Of a stretch of 64,000 nt of DNA, positions 57,378 through 64,000 are shown piece after piece. The position numbers and the translations under genes are program-made. The notes below the pieces were generated by a model. It was given only the letters and a program-made list of their open reading frames with translations. It was not told the DNA's origin and did not search any database. The stretch covers positions 1-64,000 of the forward strand of contig NW_025931635.1 of the NCBI RefSeq assembly GCF_000764305.2, in the 5' to 3' direction. This DNA is from Hyalella azteca. Taxonomy: Eukaryota; Arthropoda; Malacostraca; Amphipoda; Hyalellidae. The number at the start of each line of letters is the position of its first letter. Within the stretch, counting starts at the first letter, position 1.

Positions 57378-59965
57378 GTAAGTATTGCACAATGTATACT
57401 TTTAAGAGAGTTTATATTCTTACTTTAAGAATTAATTTAATTCATTCCTGCTAGATTTACTGGCAGTTTTCGATTTCCGTGTCTGAATGACTTGGAACTG
57501 AATTCATGCCGTATATTAAATTCATCTGGTAAATATGAACCGTGCTGTTGATTATGAATTATAATAAACAATATTCCCCAGTAAAATTTCTGAAATTCGA
57601 TTGTGTGTCGTTTTACAACGTCTGTAATTTTAAACTCAAGAAATTCTTACACCGAAATTCATGCAGAACATAATTGCGCTGCTATCCAAACTGTAGTAGC
57701 CGAAATATAGGCAAGTTATCTTAATTTGACTTGTGTTTTGCTTTTATAATCGTATTACAACAAACTTGAAATTTTGTAATTTTGGATCCTCGTACCCTTT
57801 ATTTAAACCGAGCACTAGGAAGAAAGTTTATTACGTCAATCATTGAAGTAATTTAGCCATGGAATTCAGAGGTGTGAGAATGTCATGATGTTAGGTCCTC
57901 TGTAATTGATCAGCAAAAATATGTTTCGCCGGTCATTGGAGAAATTTAAATTCAAAATAAATGAGAATTTTCGAAGCTTCATGCGAGGTGCCGTTTTGTC
58001 AGTTTATAGAAAAGTGACCAATTTTTTGAGGTACCTGTATAGTTAATTGAGATTGTAACGAATATTTTTCATTGTAGTGATAATTATCTAAATTTAGGGC
58101 GAGTCAAAGTAGGAAAATAATATAAATAAGGAAAAAATAATGTAAAAATATATTAAAATCTTAATTATGTATCACAGTAAGAAATCAAATATCTAAAAAT
58201 GTAAAACAAATATTTAGGCAACAAATGGTTTAAGCGACTAAAATTGACACAAATAACATTTTAAATCGCTGTCGAAGAACATGCACAAAACATGCACATG
58301 TTTTCGACGAACATGTAAAGAACATGTACGTGTCATAGATTAAAATGTATACGCAATGGGTAACTTTTCAGAAAGTAATTTTTCACGATTTATTTTTCGG
58401 AGTTTAAAACAACTTAAAATCTATGTTTTGATGTATGAAGATTCAGGAGCAACTGCATGATTTTACGACCACAGATTTCACAGGATGCCCGCGATACAAG
58501 ATATTAATATCCTAAAAGGAAATATTTGCCTATTTTTCCCTTTGCCTGGTTCGTAATTTCGAGAAATGTGTGAAAATTCGGTAGGAATCTTATAACTGAT
58601 ATGATATAATGACCACAATACTATAGCCGTTAAAAGTGATATGCTAAAAAGCCCTTTAGGTCGAGGATATGTTCTCTCTAGTTCACCTTATTTTTCATGA
58701 ATACTTAGATATGTTTCTAGCAATGATATAGATACGTTAGTTTAAAGGCATAAATTGATCGCATGGCTTTGAGTTTCCTACTGTATAATAATGATATTGT
58801 CGATTGCCATTGTAAACTATACTGATAATCGCACTAGTGCGACAAATGAAGTAAACCTCGAAAAAGTTAACATTGAACATCAAGAACATGACACGTGAAA
58901 AAATATTTGAACAGTTTACAAAGTGTGTTAAGAAGAAAATAAGACCATGAGATGAACAGGCAAAAATTAGAGACACATTCTTCATCTTATATGATTATCG
59001 AGTGCTCGAGGTGTAAATAAGTACAAATAACAGGATTAGATTTAAATACTAATCTTTATACCTGAAATGAATAAGAAAATAGAAGATTATGACTCGATTC
59101 ACATGACCTTAGGACATGATTAACCATATCAGTTTCTGAACAGGAGCTCTTCGCTGAAGCTAGAAGTTTTAATAGAACAAGTAAAGACTGCAGATTTAAC
59201 CAGTAGTTAGGAAAAATTCTATCAATATATAAAAGTATTAAAATACTGATAGATATTACCTCGCTTAATAACACCTGAATGAAATAAATGATTTCTTAGG
59301 ATACTTTATACACAGTCTACATAGTAATTAAATACTGATAACATTATCAACATAGAGGTAAAACTATCATTGACATCATAAGAAACGTATCGAAGCTCGT
59401 CTAACAGCAAGAACATACAGAAATCGAAAAAATAACTTCATAAAATAGAGAGGAACATCCGCTTATCTACCACTAATTAAGTTCGCTATGGTTATAGTCA
59501 ACAACTAACGCGATGTGCTTCTCCTGAATATTCAGAACCTCACTTGCCATGCTTCAACTTCTCGCGCATTACGACAGCTCCAGGCTTAGGTGACAACTAT
59601 GCACTTCACAGACACGTGCTGGATGTAGGCTGAATTTGCCCACTCGTCATGCTCACCCTCTTGATCTGCAACTTCTTCGTGCATTTGATATTAATGGAAT
59701 GTATCCAATGGAAGATAACACACTTGAAGACTTTGAAAGCCAGTGGCTCGTGTGCCCCCATCTCTTTGTTGATGATCTGCTCGTCAACCAACGTGATATG
59801 TTTGTGGTTACGAGGGCTACTAAAGGTACAGAAAGCGTATTCAGAATGACTAGTATGGTCACAAATAAACTCTTTGTACCAACAAACTCATGAACACTGT
59901 TTGTTGGCATAAATGAGATCGAGTGTTGAGTTTTTGTTCTAACATAGTTCGCTTAAACTCTCAGA
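57378..59965. other. Stretch downstream of the ligand gene
   Basis: No supported coding gene. The part nearest 59965 is presumably 3' UTR of the minus-strand ligand gene. Open frames at 59636-59910 on both strands are unrecognised. Confidence 0.4.
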
Positions 59966-60813
59966 TTAGGTGCAACCGCACTCAGTCACTATGACATCCC
60001 TCCAAAGAACTGTTTTCAATTTACCAGAGTGATCGTAATGGAGGATATAGAGACCTTTCAGGTCTGTGGGTGCGCAGCACGGCCGTGGAACTTCTTTCTT
60101 TTTTTGCATGTTAATAAGAGATTGTAGGAGAGCGTGTTCATTGGCAGGATTATACCTGGGTGGGCACTTGCCACTGCAATAATACGCGTCAAAGTCTTTA
60201 GGAGCCGCAATAAAGTCAAATCCTGGCAAGTCGTCGAAGCGAACTGTCATTGACCGCTTGCAGCAGCGGTTCGGATGCCTGGTGTCGTGAGGACCATCTT
60301 TGCAGTCTCCCAACTGTCTTAATTTAACACGAGTAGCTCGTCTCAATTCACGAGATCGCTTTACCCGCCTCGTTGCTGAGAGGCGCGTCTGCACATGCAG
60401 TGTCGGCACATGAGACGTTCCTCCCGTCCGAATCTGGACTCCGAGTGCCATGCAATCAGGACATCGGATCAGAACTCCAGTGTCAGACTTAGAGGATTCC
60501 AGCCACGACTTGACTGCCTCAGTCATGTTAACTTCGAGAGTTTCATCACCGGTCACGGTTAAGTTGAAGGAACTGAGAAGCTGGTCCTTACCCGGCCCTC
60601 CGCTTTTGTGTTTAGCTCTGAACCTCTTGATGTCATCAATACGATAAAGCTGCATGAAAACTGTCTTCGGGTCATCAGATCTGGTGTTGGGGTTGCCTTT
60701 TTTGAAGAAAGTTCCCTTCGCCCACACGACTTGGATGTCATCCACGCTCATGGGCACGGTAACGTGGAAGTGTGCGATCCGGTCACCATTGGGTAAGCTG
60801 CGACGAGCACGAC
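59966..60813 (-). CDS. mav: TGF-beta superfamily ligand, Maverick-like, terminal exon
   Basis: Last exon of a secreted dimeric growth factor; 281 complete codons to TAA at 59966-59968. The minus-strand acceptor TTGTTTCAG abuts 60813 and leaves two bases of a split codon. Residues (from the first full codon): propeptide 1-150 with glycosylation sites NLT and NMT and the LEVNMTEAVKSWL arm motif; basic cleavage sites from about 147 (TRRVKR, then RELRR); mature domain with nine cysteines at 170, 183, 184, 212, 216, 245, 246, 278 and 280, including FDAYYCSGKCPPRYNPANEH, PRPCCAPT and terminal CGCT. CPPRYNPA..HALLQSLI and PRPCCAP match, from memory, insect Maverick rather than Myoglianin, BMP or activin. 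Superfamily is certain, Maverick likely. Signal peptide and upstream exons are not identified. Confidence 0.9.
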
Positions 60814-61150
60814 CTGAAACAACATAGAATAGAATTTATTAAATAGTTCACTGTATACTTAATCTACATTGTTGCCTGTGTTTCTATTAATATTAATATT
60901 AGATTAGTATGCAAGTCATACTAATATGCAAGTCAATGCCCATGGAGAAAATAGACCCGCTCAAGACACGTGCTTATAAAGTCTGGCGCACGTGTGACAA
61001 GCGTGACTCGTACTAAGGTATGCCGTACGCTGCCCTCCGCATGCCTTCGCAGTGATTCACGCGGCCGCGACACCTGACATCTCATATTAATTATAACACC
61101 TCTCACGGGACGTGCTTAAGATGATGCCCAATGACGCGTGAGCTTCGGCT
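60814..61150 (-). other. Intron upstream of the ligand exon
   Basis: Begins (minus strand) from the acceptor at 60814-60815. No further propeptide exon was recognised in this stretch. Confidence 0.5.
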
Positions 61151-61321
61151 GGTGTTGCCATATCAATGGTGTTGCTATATCATCGGTGTTGCCATATTAC
61201 TGGTGTTGCCATATCACCGGCGCTGCCATATCAACGGTGTTGCCATATCACCGGTGTTGCCATATCACCAGTGTTGATATATCACCGGTGCTGCCATATA
61301 ACTGGTGTCGCCTTATCCCTG
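61151..61321. repeat. 17-bp minisatellite, about 10 copies
   Basis: Unit GGTGTTGCCATATCACC from 61151 at 17-base spacing, with variants such as GGCGCTGCCATATCAAC. It lies in the presumed intron of the ligand gene. Confidence 0.92.
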
Positions 61322-63183
61322 AAGTGTGGCAACACCGCGCGTCAGCTATTAGTGACTCACGTTACATTCATAATTTTTTTATTTAGCTTTCCTTCCTTCA
61401 TTAAATTCAATTATGTAGCTGATAACAATGGCGAATTCTGTTACTTATGGTTCTTATGATCACTGGTCATAATTTTAACTGAGACTGTTCTGTTTCAGAA
61501 ATACTTGTTGCTACCAGTCATCAGTTCTCTTTACCGTTCCAAATTGTTTTCATAATGATTTTTCATTTCGAATGAGAATCTTTAAAAATTCAGATCAATT
61601 CATTGTAAAATAAGTTCTTTGGATGCTAAAAACTTTTTTGTCAAAAAAATATTATTAACAAATATTTTTGCTTGAGAGTTATCAAGTTAATTTTTCTAGA
61701 AATTAATAAATTTTCGATATCTGCAGGAGTCTTTAACATATTCGTATTTTATTTTTCTCAGTATCAATATTTCCAAACGGAGCTGTCGTGTAACATTACG
61801 AAATTTTTTTTTGACAAACTGACTAGCGAGAATGAATGCCATTTTTAACGTAGAACCTCGCACAAGGTGAGGTTCTCATGTTGATTTTCACCTCTCTGCT
61901 TGTTAATTTTCGCCCGTACGTACAATGCGCATTATTTTGTATCTATCATTCAGCGAATGAATCACTCATTCATGCACCGAGCGTGTCGCCGCTTAGAGAT
62001 ACGAAAAAAACATAACGAAATGTTATATTGTAAACTGTGCGCCCATAATCATCTACGAGGCGTTCGCATGCTCGACATTCTTCACATTTTCTGAAGGGAT
62101 ATTAAGATTCATATAAAATCTGCTTAATATCATTAAGTGAATACAAGTTAAATTTGTGCCAAGAATTATTGCAAATAATTATTGTACAATGATTAATCAT
62201 AATCAAGCATTGTGATCAATTTTAATATTAGATTTTTTATTCTGAAGAAGCGTTGTAAAATTATGCCGTTAAAAATTCATAAATAAATGAATGAAATAAT
62301 TTATACGTTACAAAAAAATTGATAAATAAATTCCAAAATTTGATCTGAGGTCGTTAGCCTTGTCTCTCTTGCACACCCACTCTCCCTCTCGCTCTCCTTC
62401 ATTCGTTATGTATTGTTTTGTAATCGGGAATTCCCACCGAAAAATTATAGTTTCAAATTGTCAGCCAAAAGTCTAAAAAAATTCTGAATGTAACAATTAT
62501 TTTTGTATTAATTTCTTTGTTACAGACGTTATGCTTTTAGACTGACGTATGCATTCTCTCTAACTTTATTTAATGCAACGCATTGTGTTAATGGCTGTTG
62601 TTATTATACTTGCATAGCTTGTTTAAAAATTAATTAAATCTGATCGTAAATACCACCGCGGGCTCATTATCATTCCGGAAGAGAGTTTATCGAGCAAATT
62701 AATGAACTGAATTAAGGTGTGCGGTATCACTGATATCACCAGTTTGTGGGTATAGAAACTGAAATCATGCAAATCTGGCTACACGTGAAACAAGCAAAAT
62801 TGCGGCAATTTGGTCAACTTTGTATGCTCTGTATGAGCAACTTTTGTTCGGTAAAATAACGCGTTATTCTCGTATACCAGCCTCGTGAAATTGGTTTTAA
62901 AGCAATTTAAGTAATTGTAGGATTCCCTAGTGAAAAGTCTGAACGCGACATTACACCAATTTCAAGTTTTGATTACCATGACATAGCACATTTGGGCCGC
63001 ACATTTGCGGCAGCAAACAGCTACTGCTAATGCGTGCGTGGAACCTGATTGATTTTGGAAGCTGCTACCTAAATATGACGCAAAAAGGTTTATTTTTATA
63101 ACTGGCGATGTATGTTCATGAAAAATTTACTGAAAGAATTGATTGGCATGAGACACTAAAATAACATTTGACACAATAATTTT
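61322..63183. other. Gene-free stretch
   Basis: AT-rich, no recognised exon. A short pyrimidine-rich run (CTCTCCCTCTCGCTCTCC) lies near 62380. Confidence 0.4.
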
Positions 63184-63568
63184 CACGACACCCTTAGCAT
63201 CACATTATGATGCATCACAACGCCTATAACGACCACCCCACACGCCACAACATCGTTCACCACGACACCCTTAGCAACACATTATGATGCATCACAACGC
63301 CTATAACGACCACCCCACACGCCACAACATCGTTCATCACTACACCCTTAGCATCACATTATGGTGCATCACAACGCCTATAACGACCACCCCACACGCC
63401 ACAACATCGTTCATCACGACACCCTTAGCATCACATTATGATGCATCACAACGCCTATAGCGACCACCCCACACGCCACAACATCGTTCATCACGACACC
63501 CTTAGCATCACATTGTGATGCATCACAACGCCTATATCGACCACCCCACACGCCACAACATCGTTCAT
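63184..63568. repeat. 77-bp satellite-like array, 5 copies
   Basis: Units start CACGACACCCTTAGCATCAC at 63184, 63261, 63338, 63415 and 63492, exactly 77 apart, with only a few differences between copies. Each holds a small inverted repeat, GCATCACATTATGATGC, and a C-rich CCACCCCACACGCC block. Confidence 0.96.
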
Positions 63569-64000
63569 CACATCACCTGGCATATTCCTAGAGCTATACG
63601 GCGGACCGGCACAACAGTGTCGAGGGCGCGCTCAACAGGGCGCTACTCACCAGCGCTCCAGTCATAAGTTTAACCTGCATCTAGCTGTCTGGCTGCTGCC
63701 ACTGAGGTATGCGCGAGGAATGCCACACATAAGGAATGATATCGACACAGGAATGCGCGCCACTGAGAGCTGCCAATTGCTGTGTCATGAAGCCATTGAT
63801 AGGTGAATAGATTATGAACATGACTCTGTATCGGAGGAATGCGGCTCCGATAGTAGGAACTGATTAGCCAGGACCACTTCATCTCTTAAGATATCTAGGT
63901 AACCTAGTTTATTATAGATGTTTTAATTCATTTAGAATAACTTTAACAGCAAATTTTTTACCCTAAATGAAGGAATATTTTTCGTGATTCATTGAACTTT
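63569..64000. other. End of window, no supported gene
   Basis: The minus-strand frame 63670-63882 ends in an Ala/Val-rich stretch resembling a signal peptide and meets a weak GTTAAA donor. It could be a first exon of the ligand gene, but the evidence is too thin to call. Confidence 0.3.

Noticed and set aside
59636..59910. Overlapping open frames on both strands just past the ligand gene
   Set aside because: Unrecognised, overlapping on both strands, and probably within the ligand gene's 3' UTR.
61138..61459. Overlapping plus-strand frames with HITGVAISP-like repeats
   Set aside because: Product of the 17-bp array.
63670..63882. Possible signal-peptide exon for the minus-strand ligand gene
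   Set aside because: Hydrophobic Ala/Val stretch ends at a weak GTTAAA donor; start codon and phase cannot be confirmed.

Overview
The window looks like AT-rich, repeat-laden nuclear DNA from an arthropod, probably a crustacean. Its two protein genes are animal families with GT-AG introns, the first gene is spread over about 22 kb, and DNA transposon remnants and minisatellites fill most of the rest. The crustacean placement is an inference from genome style, not proof. There is no operon structure, rRNA gene or CRISPR array, and I could not confirm any tRNA gene.

Positions 1-2,600: repeats, including the end of a hAT-like element cut by the window edge and diverged copies of its internal sequence. 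Positions 2,699-24,835 (+): a far-upstream-element-binding protein / PSI / KSRP-family RNA- and single-strand-DNA-binding protein in 14 coding exons, about 729 residues. It has KH1, KH2, an RGG and glycine-rich linker, a KH4-like domain, a Gly/Pro-rich linker, and a C-terminal tail with three tandem tyrosine-rich (AB-type) modules, each on its own exon. The usual KH3 domain is not found. Intron 1 (7.7 kb) is a transposon sink: a hAT-like element with an 8-bp target duplication sits inside an arm of an older foldback element. A perfect 38-bp Tn5/Nextera mate-pair junction sequence lies inside the hAT-like element, so the assembly there is suspect. Intron 7 carries a frameshifted Tc1-type transposon.

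Positions 24,836-59,965: no secure coding gene. This stretch holds a possible spliced 3' UTR of the first gene, a complete 1.63-kb non-autonomous hAT-like element (39,718-41,345), a foldback MITE near 36.5 kb, and many unrelated minisatellite arrays with periods from 15 to about 82 bp. One small candidate first exon (57,285-57,377) ends at a good splice donor.

Positions 59,966-60,813 (-): the last exon of a TGF-beta-superfamily ligand, closest by motif to insect Maverick. It holds part of the propeptide, basic cleavage sites and the complete nine-cysteine mature domain. Its upstream exons were not found. Positions 60,814-64,000: its presumed intron or flank, with a 17-bp array and a 77-bp x 5 array.

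The two genes lie on opposite strands about 35 kb apart, and nothing in the sequence links them functionally.
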